Under the pieces are notes generated by a model. That model made no database searches, was not told the origin of the DNA, and saw nothing but the letters and a program-made list of their open reading frames with translations. Positions 23,953 to 35,091 of a stretch of 64,000 nt of DNA are shown one piece after another. A program made the position numbers and the translations under genes. This stretch comes from Pseudofabraea citricarpa (lineage: Eukaryota > Ascomycota > Leotiomycetes > Helotiales > Dermateaceae). The stretch spans positions 434,001 through 498,000 of the forward strand of contig JAPWGK010000007.1 of NCBI GenBank assembly GCA_029641185.1. The letters are read 5' to 3'. Positions within the stretch are counted from its first letter, which is position 1. Each line of letters starts with the position of its first letter.

Positions 23953-25118
23953 TCAATCCAGATCTGGAATTGGCAACCCTTTCCACATCTTCATCTTTCT
24001 TCCCTGGGCCTTCATGGCTTCCATCGCCTTTTTCTCCCGCAACTCCTGCGCTTCCGTATCCGATACTAGGACGAAGTCATAACTTATCAATGCCGAGCCC
24101 TCCTTGACGCTATACTTCGTTGCTTGGTCGGCACTGATGGTTCCCAGATCAACGACCAACGAATCCTTAACACCGAAAACTGCATCGGACGATTCGAACG
24201 GGTCGTTGCGAAGGTACAAAGCACTGAGCTGTGTGAGCATACGTGATGAGGTAGGAAGAGGGCTACGTACGTTATGAGATGATCATATCCTGCCTTTTCA
24301 AACATGAAGTGCATGTGACTAGGACGATACGGATGTCTCTTCAACAACTTCAGAAGCTTTCCGACCGGGCCATCATGAGGGATCGGGTACGGCACAGGTA
24401 CGATAGCTTTGAAGTAGAAGTCGCCATTTGCGTCTGATACCAATACCGCTCTGCCGTCCGGGCCATCTCGCTCTTGATACTGCACGTCGTAAAAGCCCTT
24501 CGAATCGGTTTCCCACACGTCGATCTTCACACCTTCAATCGGCTTTCCAGAAATATCCTTGACGGTACACACAACCAAACATGGTTCACCATCTGGATCT
24601 GAAGATATATCGGCGCCTAACGATGAAGATGGGGCCTCGTGGGTATGAAAAGGTCCCAACACAGTCCCCTCGGTTGATTTCGGTGGCTTGGGGTGATCGA
24701 TTGAATCGACCAGAAGACTCAACCCGAGCACATCACTCAACAAAATAAACTCCTAAGTTTCCAGTCAGCTTGACCAATCCGTTTGTTTAACCACATGAAA
24801 AAAGGAAAAGAAGAAGAAAAGGGAAGAAGAAATACATACCTGTCGCACATCACTACAGATCTGGCCCACGCTCGTCAAGAACAGAATGGCCCCCATCCAC
24901 TCCTGCGTGCTGAGTCTCGTCTCTCTCGCATAGTCGTGCAGATGTGAGACCAACCGATCAAGCAGATACTTCAACCGCGGATCGGGCGTCTGCGAATTGA
25001 TGGCGTGTACGTTCTCGGTGATGTTATCTGTCGTGAGATCTTTCATGGGTGGCAGTGACGCAACGATGGCTTTCGATTGCTCGATGACCGAGGCATCGTG
25101 GCTTGGATTCGCCGCCAT
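23953..25118 (-). CDS. Intradiol ring-cleavage dioxygenase (catechol / hydroxyquinol 1,2-dioxygenase type)
   Basis: Non-haem Fe(III) enzyme that opens catechol-type rings between the hydroxyls to give muconates. Three exons (25118-24840, 24752-24271, 24223-23953) encode 343 aa. An N-terminal helical dimerisation domain (TQEWMGAILFLTSVGQICSD) precedes the catalytic beta-sandwich with EGTVLGPFHTH, WETDSKGFYDVQY, VPYPIPHDGPVG and RPSHMHFMF. The four expected iron ligands are present: Y181, Y215, H239 and H241, and the last three have the spacing seen in catechol dioxygenases. The exon 2/3 junction restores HLITALYLRNDP..SDAVFGVKDSLV. The N-terminal domain points to catechol or hydroxyquinol rather than a classical two-subunit protocatechuate enzyme, but the substrate is not certain. 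It shares a divergent promoter with qutE. Confidence 0.9.
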
Positions 25119-26179
25119 TTCTTTTCTCTCTTCTCTTTTGCTTATATGTACGGGATATGTAGTATGTATAGATTGAGTTGATTGGTATGCACGACAGGAC
25201 AGACAGGACAGACAGGCAGACAGAAAAATATACAGAGATATGTACTGAGGAGAAAGAGAAAGTATGAGACTGTTCGAGGAGAGGTGTATTATCTTTGCGT
25301 TTGATTTTTGGTTTTCTTTTAACCTTCTGCTCTTCGTAGGCGGGGTATTGTACCATTCGGATAGCGATGCGGGAGAGAGAGACTCTGGTTCCCCCGCCCC
25401 CACATGAAAACCGTCGTAGGTCAGCAATTCCTAAGCTTCTGTATGGATTAGAGATGATGAATCACCTGATCCCCACCTCCGCAATACCCGATAGAGCCGC
25501 AGAGTCGAAAGTCCGAAGACTCGTGCCGGTGGATGTGTCTCTTTTCCACCCGTGAGATCACGTTACTTACTTGCGAGCCGGTGGGTCGACGACACGTGAC
25601 TCGGTTTCCTCGCTTGAAGAGAGGGAGGGGAAATGGGAAAATCTTTATCCGTACCAGGTATTGAATCTCGAATCTCTCGAGTAATGCATCATTATTATGA
25701 CCCCGCTTCCTACTTACCTTGCCAGCTTCCAGCTTCCCCGCCATGGATTGTGTTACTGTCACTGGACGAGTGAGAAGCTTGAAAGGAAAGACTGCCGGCC
25801 GGCTTTGAGTATCTCCTAGCGGGCTGTGTTGCATAGGATGGACGAGTTACATATATACATACATACAGGTACCTACAGAGCCATTGACATTGATATTCAC
25901 ATTGACGACCTAGTGAGAGCGACCAACAAACCTCACGTCAACAAGTAGCAAAACCCCAAGCCCATTGAATCTAAGAAAAGAACCCGAAGCCAAAGAGGCA
26001 CGAAAACAAAAAAACGAATCAGCGTCTGCCGGACCAGAAATCTTACTCTTCTTACTGTACTGACTTAAAATTACCTAAATTCCTATAATTATCAACACCA
26101 GCGACTTTTTTAACGACTCCCTCTCCGTATCCTCGAGATTCCTCTTTCCTTCTCTTACAAAATCCAAAATCCAAAAATC
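25119..26179. promoter_or_regulatory. Divergent dioxygenase-qutE promoter
   Basis: 1.06 kb with CT-rich and GACAGACAG-type stretches near 25197-25222 and one good QutA-like site at 25635-25650. No gene recognised. Confidence 0.5.
25635..25650. promoter_or_regulatory. Candidate QutA/QA-1F operator (14 of 16 positions)
   Basis: GGGAAAATCTTTATCC matches GGRTAARYRYTTATCC at 14 of 16 positions and lies midway between the divergent dioxygenase and qutE starts. It is the best of three such sequences seen by eye in the cluster. Confidence 0.45.
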
Positions 26180-26745
26180 ATGCCCGCCAAAAAGATCCTC
26201 CTCCTCAACGGCCCTAACCTCAACCTCCTCGGGACCCGCGAGCCCGGCATCTACGGCACGACGACGCTGTCGGATATCGAGAACGCCGCCGTGACGCAGG
26301 CGCAGGCGTCTGGGGCAGAGCTGCAAGTGTTCCAGACGAACCACGAAGGGGCGCTTCTAGACCGCAGTACATATAAAAAATATTTCCTCATCCCCATCTC
26401 CCAGCCCTCGCACCCAAAAAGTAGAAAGAAGAAAAGAAACTGACAAGGGACCAAAAAAAAAAAATAGTTCACCAGGCACGCCTCGACGCCGTCGACGCTA
26501 TCGTCATCAACCCGGCCGCCTTCACCCACCAGAGCGTCGCCCTCCGCGATGCCCTCACGGGCGTCAACATCCCCTTCGTCGAGGTCCACATCAGCAACGT
26601 CCATGCGCGGGAGGAGTTCCGCCACAAGAGCTTCCTGAGCGATAAGGCCGAGGCGGTTATTTGTGGCCTGGGCACTTTTGGCTATAAGGCTGCGGTGGAG
26701 TGGTGCTTGACTGAGTTGAAGACGAGGGAGGGAGCGAAGCTGTGA
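26180..26745 (+). CDS. qutE: Catabolic type II 3-dehydroquinate dehydratase
   Basis: Dehydrates 3-dehydroquinate to 3-dehydroshikimate in quinate breakdown. Two exons (26180-26366, 26468-26745; intron 101 nt with a purine-rich end) give 154 aa, the usual size for the dodecameric type II enzyme. Motifs are [21 protein letters not shown] (the flexible lid with the catalytic Tyr of IYG and the Arg of TRE), [47 protein letters not shown] and [13 protein letters not shown]. Standing alone beside qutB and qutD, instead of inside the AROM pentafunctional protein, identifies it as the catabolic enzyme. Confidence 0.95.
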
Positions 26746-27556
26746 GATTGCCGAGAGCAAGGGGGAGGAGTTGGAGAAGAAGAAGAAAAAGGAGAGATGG
26801 TTGATGTCTTTTGCATTGTTAGGATGCATAAGTAAAGCGAGTTTTTGATATACTTCTGTATTGGCTTCACTTTTGTTGGTTGTATTATTCTGCTTAGACG
26901 GTCAAAAGGTTCTTAGCTCTCTCTCTCGCTCTCTCTCTCGCTCTTTTCGAATATCATGTGCCCGTGCATCTTTTTATTTTGAGTGTTTGGAGTATGCTGG
27001 ATTATCTGCAAAAGGCTCTCGGTAAGCCTTTACTTTCTTAGGGAAGCGAGGTCGTTGTCGCTATCCAAAGCCGTTTCTCTACGCAATACTCTCGCTCAAG
27101 GTGGTTTGCTTTTGTTCGTGGTTTGCATAGGTAAGCTTGTTTTAGTCGAGGAGCAAAATTGTCAATTTGAACATTTAACTTGACGATTTTACTAAAACAC
27201 CTGTTTGGGAATTTAAACTGACCAGCATCAAACCGATAAGTTGATTTCTCTCCGGTGATCGACCGTTACTAAACATGTGACTTTTCGTAGACTGATATAT
27301 CCTCGGAAAGAAGCACGTGGTCGACAACACGGTTACCTGTGGCGGAATTGGGTTTTATAGTTTACTCGTAGAGTAACCCGCAGCTGGATTTCTATAGGTT
27401 TACAGGCTATGGTCACACACTCTACTGCATGGCACATATAGTCTCATAATAAGCTTTTTAAAAAGTCTTAATTTCATAGATATATACACTATATCTCTAA
27501 GGCTATATACACGCCTAGACCCCAAAAGCAAACAAAGACGAATAAAGCAGAAAGAT
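26746..27556. other. Convergent spacer between qutE and the MCT-type transporter
   Basis: 811 bp. It includes a CTCTCTCTCG repeat at 26918-26944 and TA-rich sequence at 27340-27500. No gene recognised. Confidence 0.5.
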
Positions 27557-29212
27557 TCACATCCTCTTCATCAACACCCAGCCCGTCTGGGAGATCCTAG
27601 CAGCGAGCAAGAACCCCGTCCCGATAATGGTCACGCTCCCGCCAAAGATCTGCGTATACAGAAAGCTGCCCTTGCCGACCTCGATGAGCTGGCCCGCGAT
27701 GGGCGGTCCGATCAGGGCGGCAAAGGCAAGAATGCTCAACGCCATGCCGACCCTCGTTCCGATCTTCGACAGGTCCTTCGTGAGCGATGTCATGGACCCC
27801 ATGAAGATCCCCTGCACGGCCGAATTGACGAGCCCGAAGATGACGGCGAAGGCGATGAGCCCGTGTAGCGTCTTCACGGCTGCCCAAACATACAACATGA
27901 AGGAGCAGAAGAACGTCAATGGGATAAGCGTGTTGATGGGCCCGAGATAAGCGTCGGCTACGATGGCGGGCAAGATCCGACCTGGCAATCCGACGGCGTT
28001 CATTACGAGAAGGATGGTGAGACTTGTTTCTGTCGAGGAGCCGAGGACATCTTTGGCGTAGAGATTAATCTGCAGGTAGCGATATCAGCATCGAAGCGAG
28101 CCGAAAGGACCAGGGGAAAGGGGGGGGGGACTCACATAGGTAAAAGCAAAATACAAAGCGAGGAAAATACAAAACATGCCACAGATGAACAGCGAATACG
28201 GCGGCTCTTTGAACGCAGGCAGCTCAAGCATCGGCCCAGCTTTCCGCGGGGGGATTCTGGTCCTTGCCAGGGCGAGAATGACGGCCATGTTCGCCAACAT
28301 GACGAAGCCCATGACCCTCACGCCCCACGGAAAGCCAATGCGCGGAAACAGCTGCTGGGCGATCAGCGGGAAGACGAGTCCTCCCGTAGCACTCCCCGAA
28401 GCGACCGTGGCGATGGCCGCGCTGCGGTGCGTCGAGAAATACGTGCTCACCAGGCTCATGGTCGGGCAGAGGACGAGGCCGTTACCGATCCCCTGCGTCA
28501 CGCCCTGTGCCAGGAAAATCTGCCAGTAGTTCGTCGCGTACGACGTGCTGAAGATCCCCAACAGCTGGAGAGCGAACCCGGCGAGTAATAAGTGCCGGTA
28601 ATAACCTGAGTCGAAAAGCCGCCCTGAGAAGGTTGCGAGTAGGCAGAAGAGGAAGATTTGCACTGAGCCCGGCCACGCGAGATCCGACGCATTCAGGTGG
28701 AAGTTGGGCACGTAGTAGGATACGAAGAGGCCGTAGGAATTGATATAGCCCATGGTGTTGAAGATGGCTAGATGGCCTTGGAAAACTGTGTAGAAGAGTT
28801 AGTAATCAATTATACTTTTCTAGGTTGACAATATCGGGTAGATCAAGAAGCGATAGAGTTAAAGAAAAAAAAGCTTGTGAGCTTTGCCCAAAATACAAAG
28901 CTGCGTACCTTGAAGCCAAGCTTTTAAACCTCCATCTGGTGGAGGACCTGGATTGCGGTTCGAGATGGCTTCGGATCGAGTCGTTAATGAGCGTTGTAGA
29001 AAATTGAGAGTCGGCCCTGCTGCGTCCTTTTCTTTTTCTCCATCGTCTTCATTGTGTAGATCTGAAGACTCTATCTCGTCATCCAGAGTATCGCACGACG
29101 TCAAGATATTCTGATGTGTAGTAGTCCTAACATCCTTCTCCGTCTCTCCATCTACCCCGCCAAATGTCGTTTCTGGCGGTGAACGAATTGGTTCATGATG
29201 GATGGAAGACAT
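27557..29212 (-). CDS. MFS transporter, monocarboxylate transporter (MCT/SLC16-like) family
   Basis: Plasma-membrane transporter of the fungal monocarboxylate-porter group. Three exons (29212-28909, 28785-28136, 28069-27557) encode 488 aa. A charged cytosolic N-tail of ~90 residues ends in the family motif PPPDGGLKAWLQ just before helix 1. Other landmarks are NSYGLFVSYY, GRLFDSGYYRHLL, QGIGNGLVLCPTMSLVSTYFS, RSAAIATVASGSATGGLVFP, LPGRILPAIVAD and IGTRVGMALSILAFAALIGPPIAG. Fungal members have carried several substrates, so the substrate is unknown. Its position next to qutE suggests movement of an aromatic acid or ring-cleavage product. The start is the ATG that begins MSSIHHEP; an upstream ATG in frame would add a leader without family similarity. 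Confidence 0.88.
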
Positions 29213-30514
29213 GATATGGGGAGAGATCGGGTAATGATATCCGAGGAGACGAGGAGTAATGCAATTGCAATCATCAGCCAGCAACACAACCAAAAACTCA
29301 CAGTACAAAGCTCAAAACACTCAAGGGACAAGGAAATCCTGGGCGAGAGATGTTTTAAGAAAAGTGCCTCCCAGAATCCAAACGGGAAATCCGTCCTGCG
29401 TCTTCGGGCTGCGGCTTAAGGAAACTCCACTGAACAAACGTTTCTGTGGATCCTCCGGCACAAGACTCCCGCGTTAGATTTCATGCTACAGTAGCCCTGC
29501 GCGGCGCGACGGGCTACTGATAACGGCTGTGAATTGACTTTTCTTCCCTGCTGGGGCTTGAGATCTTGGAGAGATAAGAACCGAATTTTTTTTTTCTCCG
29601 GTGGAAAACACATCTGCGGCATAAGAACGAGCAAGAATAATGGAGCCGTTCTACCCCAGATCAGTTTATTCCTTGCGTTTCCGGAGTAGAGTTGAAGTTT
29701 AGTTGTCCTGATGGAATTAGATAGGTATCTGATGCGAGCTTTGGCGATTCATGAGCACTAGCTATTATAGCTCCCTTTTTAGCAGCGGTGAGATACATAG
29801 CTCGATGCAAGTATCACAAGCTTCAAATTTTGGAAACTCATGGGTTTTCCTTTATCTGATCGAACGAAGGAACGGCTCTACCTCGCTGAATCCTAATCCA
29901 AGCCAAGGAGTTATCAGATGTCACAAACCCGAGAAGACCAAATGAAAGAAGTCGAGTTTTTTTTTTGTTTTTTTGCGAGGATCCACCTCGTTATGCCAGC
30001 AATACCCGAGCTCGCATCGTACATGTTATAGAATAAGACCGTGCCATGCACCTTTAAGTAAGAGAATTGGATTTTTCTTGAAGACATGTCCACCTGTCTT
30101 AAATGAGCTGACGTCTGTGATTTTTTTTTTTTTTCTCTGCTCGGCTTAAGAAATGGTGTCTCCACAGCTCAAGGAAGAATCCGTGCGAGGATGTATTCAG
30201 TGCTCGGCAAGGAGTTTCTTGATGAGACTACAGGGCCTGGAACAAAGGAGGCCGTTTGATCGTACTGTGGATCTGTTGCCCAAGAGATAAAAACGAGATT
30301 AGGTTGCAATTGATCACTTTGGAGCTGAAAAATTGAAAGTAGCAGAATATCAATAAACACAATCGAATATCTGAATTATTGTCTCTGGAATAATATTAAA
30401 TTTATAGCCATCATCCTGAATCATCATTAGGATCCAAACTGCGCCATTCCCTATCCTTTTTGACCCGCCATTAACTCCAAACCCCCTCCAAACCATAAAT
30501 TAACTAGTAAACAA
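29213..30514. other. Spacer between the MCT-type transporter promoter and the GMC gene 3' end
   Basis: 1.3 kb. Several poly-T runs occur (29586-29597, 29959-29975, 30121-30134). No gene or QutA-like site seen. Confidence 0.5.
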
Positions 30515-32239
30515 TTACGCGATGGCAGCGCCGTCAAGAGCTAGTATAAGCTCGGCCGCTCGCTCAGCGGCGGCCATGATGCCAAATTGTGGATTAACAG
30601 TTAGCGGTGCCACAATGCTTCCATCGACGACATGCAAATTGTTCATGCCGATGACTTGCGCATTCGTGTCCACACACTGGCCGATCCGGCAGCTGCTGGA
30701 CCAATGATTAACTTGCCCTCGAGCGTAAGCCGAAGGTGTCGTGATGTATGTTGCGATCTCCTCCTGCGTTGCTGCTTGTGGGATGTTCAATGGCGTCAAC
30801 CCCGCTGCTGGCAGTCCTTGGAAGATCTTGAAGATGAAGCTTGCGATATCCGTCGCGTCTTGCGGATCCGAGTAGTACACATTGCCGTTTGGTCCCGGGA
30901 CGAAATTTGCGTCCAGGACAACAGCTCCAGTAGATTTCAAACCGCTCGTTCCGTACACGTTGAGGGTAATCGTGTTGGCGTCGGTGAAGTCTCCAAAGCC
31001 GGAAGAGTCAATCGTACCTTGAACACCAGCAACAGAACCATCGGCGTGAGAGACGGTATCCCAGAACACAGATGTCTGGGAAGCGAAAGAATACGGTCCA
31101 CTTCGGCTGTTGAGGTATAACTCAACATCTGCTGCAGGAGGGTTCTCGTAGACATATGAGTATGACTCAATTGAATCTCCTCGCAATTCAATGAACGTGT
31201 TAGGATTATCGAAAAGACCTGCTCCGATTGCAGTGGAATTAATCCAATCGCTGCTGGTGAGGTTTGCTGATAGTTTTCCAGCAGATTGCAGAGCCGAAAG
31301 AACGGCAGGCTCTCCGATACCCGAATGCATGAGAAGTCCAGGACTTTGGATTGCACCACCGCTGAGAATGACACGGCCGGTGGTTGAAAGGTTGATTAAG
31401 GATTCGATGTTGTTGATGAGCACAGTGACTCCGGTCGCTTGGTCGGCCTGTCGTTCAACTCGTACGACACGAGTTCCACTTTGGAGGTGGAAGTTTGATC
31501 GCTGCAGTGCTCGTTGAAGATAGGTTGCTGTAGGACCACTTCTTTGCCCATTCTCATAATCATATGCTGGATGGCCAAAAACACATGCCTTGTCATCAGC
31601 TTGAGCATTGATGTCGACATCCTTGAATTGAAGACCATCAACCAACCACTTTCTCGCGGCATCATAGCCAGTTTGAAGATATCGAAGGCCATCTTGCGAT
31701 GGGAGATTTGTTGATGGTTGTGTCGTATATAATCTTTGAATGGAAGCGTCCATCTCAGTTGATTTCCAGCCATCGGGATGATATAAATCCCAATCGCTAG
31801 CAGGAGGCTCGAAGAATAACCCAGCATTGATTGCTGAACTTCCACCAAGCGTGCAACCACCATATGCATTTACCTCAGCGCCACACATTAATCCATTACC
31901 GTCGGCAAAAATTGTCTTGTAGAGACCAGGGACGTCGACTCGGGATAAATTAGTCCCTGCGAGCCATGAGGGTCGTCGCGCGTCAAGGTCGCCTCCGGTC
32001 ACACCATATGAAGCTCCACCACCTTCAATTAAAAGAGTCTTGAAACCAGCTGCTGACATGCGATCGGCGACTGTTTTGATGTTAGATTTGATGTTTTCAG
32101 TTGGGAAAGATAACATACCTATGATACCCGCTGGACCGGCTCCAACGATAATTCTGTCCCATTGTTCACTTGTCCATTCAGACTGTGCACATGCCACACT
32201 GGACAGAGCACCCAGACAGACATAATTTGAGAAACGCAT
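30515..32239 (-). CDS. Secreted GMC oxidoreductase, cellobiose-dehydrogenase-like flavin domain
   Basis: FAD-dependent oxidoreductase of the glucose-methanol-choline family. Two exons (32239-32119, 32070-30515) give 558 aa with a signal peptide (MRFSNYVCLGALSSVACAQ). The 48-nt intron lies inside the dinucleotide-binding fold; spliced, it reads IIVGAGPAGIIVADRMSAAG. Further motifs are YGGCTLGGSSAINAGLFF and GGAIQSPGLLMHSGIGE. The C-terminal block VNHWSSSC...NNLHVVDGSIVAPLTVNPQFGIMAAAERAA holds the expected active-site His (NHW) and Asn (VNP). The His/Asn pair and the GGSSAINAG region resemble the dehydrogenase domain of cellobiose dehydrogenases, without the cytochrome domain. An in-frame ATG 15 nt upstream (32254) is an alternative start. 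A role in plant-polymer oxidation is inferred. Confidence 0.88.
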   Translation of the reverse strand: MRFSNYVCLGALSSVACAQSEWTSEQWDRIIVGAGPAGIIGMLSFPTENIKSNIKTVADRMSAAGFKTLLIEGGGASYGVTGGDLDARRPSWLAGTNLSRVDVPGLYKTIFADGNGLMCGAEVNAYGGCTLGGSSAINAGLFFEPPASDWDLYHPDGWKSTEMDASIQRLYTTQPSTNLPSQDGLRYLQTGYDAARKWLVDGLQFKDVDINAQADDKACVFGHPAYDYENGQRSGPTATYLQRALQRSNFHLQSGTRVVRVERQADQATGVTVLINNIESLINLSTTGRVILSGGAIQSPGLLMHSGIGEPAVLSALQSAGKLSANLTSSDWINSTAIGAGLFDNPNTFIELRGDSIESYSYVYENPPAADVELYLNSRSGPYSFASQTSVFWDTVSHADGSVAGVQGTIDSSGFGDFTDANTITLNVYGTSGLKSTGAVVLDANFVPGPNGNVYYSDPQDATDIASFIFKIFQGLPAAGLTPLNIPQAATQEEIATYITTPSAYARGQVNHWSSSCRIGQCVDTNAQVIGMNNLHVVDGSIVAPLTVNPQFGIMAAAERAAELILALDGAAIA

Positions 32240-33450
32240 TTCGGGATGTCGCACAATTAATTAGCAGAAAAAAGGATTATGTAAATTGCGTCCCGAAACC
32301 AAGCGATGAGTTAGAAGTGCTGGGCTGGTTGTCAGAAGTATTTCTTGGTCCCGACAGGACGGTCTTATAACATTCGAGCACGATGAGTGACACGGTGGCC
32401 CGCAATGGTACATAGGGCTGATCTCGTCGTACGTGAAGCGATGGCTTGCATGATGTCAAATCTTGAGTGCCGATCCTTCGTATGTTACCGACGACATGGG
32501 ATTAAGTCGCCGCCACATAGGATACGAAGGGCGCTACGGTGCCTTAGGGTCGGGAGGTCGACGGTGAGAAGAGAAGTTGTTTCCCGGAGATGCGCGACAT
32601 TAGAAGAGAAGACCGAAATACACTTTCGTGACATTGACCAACGTCATGGGCGTTAATAGCTCTCGTATCGTGGTTTGCCAAGTATGAGGCTGAGCTCATT
32701 CTTCGGCAGTCCACGGCGTGGCTCGTACCACAATTAAGCGAGAGTGGAAAGGAGAGCTAGCCAGAGCACAACTAACGAAATCATCCTTCTCTTCATCTCA
32801 ATTCTGCTCCATCTAATTCCAATAGGCTGTTTTCTTCTCTGGCCCTCTATGCTGCGGATCTCGAAGGGTGAATACGAGATCCTGAAGATTTTTGATGCTG
32901 CCTGATGGCTCCCCTTCTTCCAAAGTTCTAAGTTACCTGCAACCGGCAGACCCGGCATCGGACCTCCAAGAGTCCAAGTTGTCTTGTCTTGAAACCTAAA
33001 AAGTGTCCCGACTCCCGCCAAGCGAGTTCAGAGTGCCGGTCGGTACTTGGACTGGTGGGTTTCTAACTGTTTACTGTTCCCCTAACTTTCGAGATGCGCG
33101 TATGGTAGTTTCGAAGGAATTGTAAGGAAAACAATATGTATATTTCGCACCGAAAACATCCATATCACGTGACATGCAACTCCACCTTGTCTTCAAAGAA
33201 AGGTCAGAATCTAGCCAAAGTTTGCCACTTAAAACTAGCTGGACTTGATCTTGATTCGCAGTGGTTTTAATGAAACAAACTTGCTGCCATTATAGACTTG
33301 TGAATTGAGAACTTTTATTTACAGGAACTACAGATGGACTTTCTCATTTGCTAAGGCTCCCAAATACCCTTTACTTGACAGTGAACTAAGCTAAATTTAG
33401 GCTATGAAGCAGAATAAATTGTAAGCGAAACACCAACCTTCGACAACATC
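32240..33450. other. Spacer upstream of the GMC gene
   Basis: 1.2 kb between two minus-strand genes. No gene recognised; the GMC promoter must lie in its left part. Confidence 0.5.
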
Positions 33451-35091
33451 CTACCACTGATTCTGCGTTGCGAAGAAGTCTTGAATGAATGAAAACCTCG
33501 CATTGCTCTTCGAAATATAATCAGAGCCCCAAGAATCACCCAGCCACATCGTCTGAGTCGTGTTCGATGTTACTGGCCAGTAAGTAAGGTTCCCGCCATT
33601 GGGATTTCCAGTCTTGATGAAGTTGGCCCAGTATTCAGACATGGTGTCTTCAATAGTGTAGTCGTCACTTGTCCATTCTACATCTGTATCACTGTATGGT
33701 AGATTGTTGAACACATACCAGCATTCGGATCCGTGATAAGCACCTTCGCTCGGCGAGTCAGTTCCCGCATGTGTCCAGTAATAGGTATAGACGTTGCTCT
33801 GAGCACCACCAGCTTTCCACTCTTTCGCCCACTGCCAAGTGCCAACCCGGCTCAAATCTCGATAGAAGTCATTGGCTGAATCATCCGCTTGCGTATCGTT
33901 TCCAGCTGAATAGGCTGCAAAAAACGCAGTAGAGAGGTTGCCAAACAAAGTTGTGAAACTGTCAGTGAAGGTTTCTACTGTGAGCCCAGGGCTGGGCGAG
34001 GCTCCAGATTCATCCTTGTTGTTGCCTGTCATGATTGGAATGTCGTTATGGGCATTGCTTAGAAGTGTCTCTTCGTATGTCTTGGGCAAGACATAGCCAT
34101 CAAGAACTGGTCGCCATGCTGGTGGTTCCATGAAAGCGCTAGAGTTTTCAAAGGCCGTACCCTCAAAGATCGTATCACTAAGCATTCCTTGTGCTACAAG
34201 TGTGTCCATAGAGATATTTCGAAGTTCTTCGATCGAAGTCACGTTCATAGACTCCAGGAAACTGACCCCATATGCTTCTGCGGCGTCTTTTTGTCGGTAG
34301 CTGGTGGCAGCACTGCCAGTCATAGGATCGTGTGGTCCTCGGGCACCGCTTTCTGCAATGACTCCGGCAATCATTGTTGTTGAAAGAGGGCTGTACATCA
34401 TATCTAAAGCGCTAGCCGAGCCAGCCGATTGTCCACCGACAGTAATCTGATCCGGATTTCCGCCAAACGACGCAATCTCTGACTTAACCCATTCAAGAGC
34501 AAATATCATATCCTGCAGCCCATAGTTTCCAGAGGTATTATTCGTTGATTCGGCAGAAAGGTCGGGATGTGCGAGGAAACCAAACGCACCAACTCGATAG
34601 TTGAAAGTGACAACAATGACTCCCTTTGATGCTAAGCCCGAACCATCGTATGTTAAAACATCCCCTGAACCGGCTGCGAAGCGACCACCGTAAATCCAGA
34701 CATAGACCGGGAGGCTCCCATTAGAAGAATTCTCAGGAACCCATATGTTTAAGGAAAGGCAATCCTCGCTGATTTTACCGGATCCGGAGGAGAAGAGCCC
34801 CGAAACGTTTGCGTTGGATTGTGGGCACTGAGGACCAAATGTTGTTGCGTTGTAAACACCCGTCCAGGAATCGGGCTTTGATGGTGCGGTCCATCTAGAA
34901 GTACCAGCGGTAGACGCTGCGTAAGGGATGTTTTTGAAAACTGCAACGCTGTCGCGATATTCTGAGAGTCCACCTTGGACGGACCCATAGGATGTCTGGA
35001 CGAGGGTGCTCGAGTTGGATCGACTGTAAATTGCTGCTGCTCCAACAAAGGAGTCAGCAAAGAGACCGAGTATAACAGGTAGGATGAACAT
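33451..35091 (-). CDS. Secreted type-B carboxylesterase/lipase
   Basis: Alpha/beta-hydrolase of the carboxylesterase type-B family. Single exon, 546 aa with a signal peptide (about residues 1-20) and many N-x-S/T sites. The family signature EDCLSLNIWVP lies at 109-119. The nucleophile is Ser222 in GGQSAGS; the acid is probably Glu361 (NKDES) and the base His453 (AYHGSECWYVF). The oxyanion loop reads YGGRFAAGSGD instead of the usual HGGG/GF, an unusual variation. VFKNIPYAAS and FNYRVGAFGFL are also typical. The substrate is unknown; secreted fungal relatives hydrolyse lipids, feruloyl or other aryl esters. Confidence 0.92.
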   Translation of the reverse strand: MFILPVILGLFADSFVGAAAIYSRSNSSTLVQTSYGSVQGGLSEYRDSVAVFKNIPYAASTAGTSRWTAPSKPDSWTGVYNATTFGPQCPQSNANVSGLFSSGSGKISEDCLSLNIWVPENSSNGSLPVYVWIYGGRFAAGSGDVLTYDGSGLASKGVIVVTFNYRVGAFGFLAHPDLSAESTNNTSGNYGLQDMIFALEWVKSEIASFGGNPDQITVGGQSAGSASALDMMYSPLSTTMIAGVIAESGARGPHDPMTGSAATSYRQKDAAEAYGVSFLESMNVTSIEELRNISMDTLVAQGMLSDTIFEGTAFENSSAFMEPPAWRPVLDGYVLPKTYEETLLSNAHNDIPIMTGNNKDESGASPSPGLTVETFTDSFTTLFGNLSTAFFAAYSAGNDTQADDSANDFYRDLSRVGTWQWAKEWKAGGAQSNVYTYYWTHAGTDSPSEGAYHGSECWYVFNNLPYSDTDVEWTSDDYTIEDTMSEYWANFIKTGNPNGGNLTYWPVTSNTTQTMWLGDSWGSDYISKSNARFSFIQDFFATQNQW

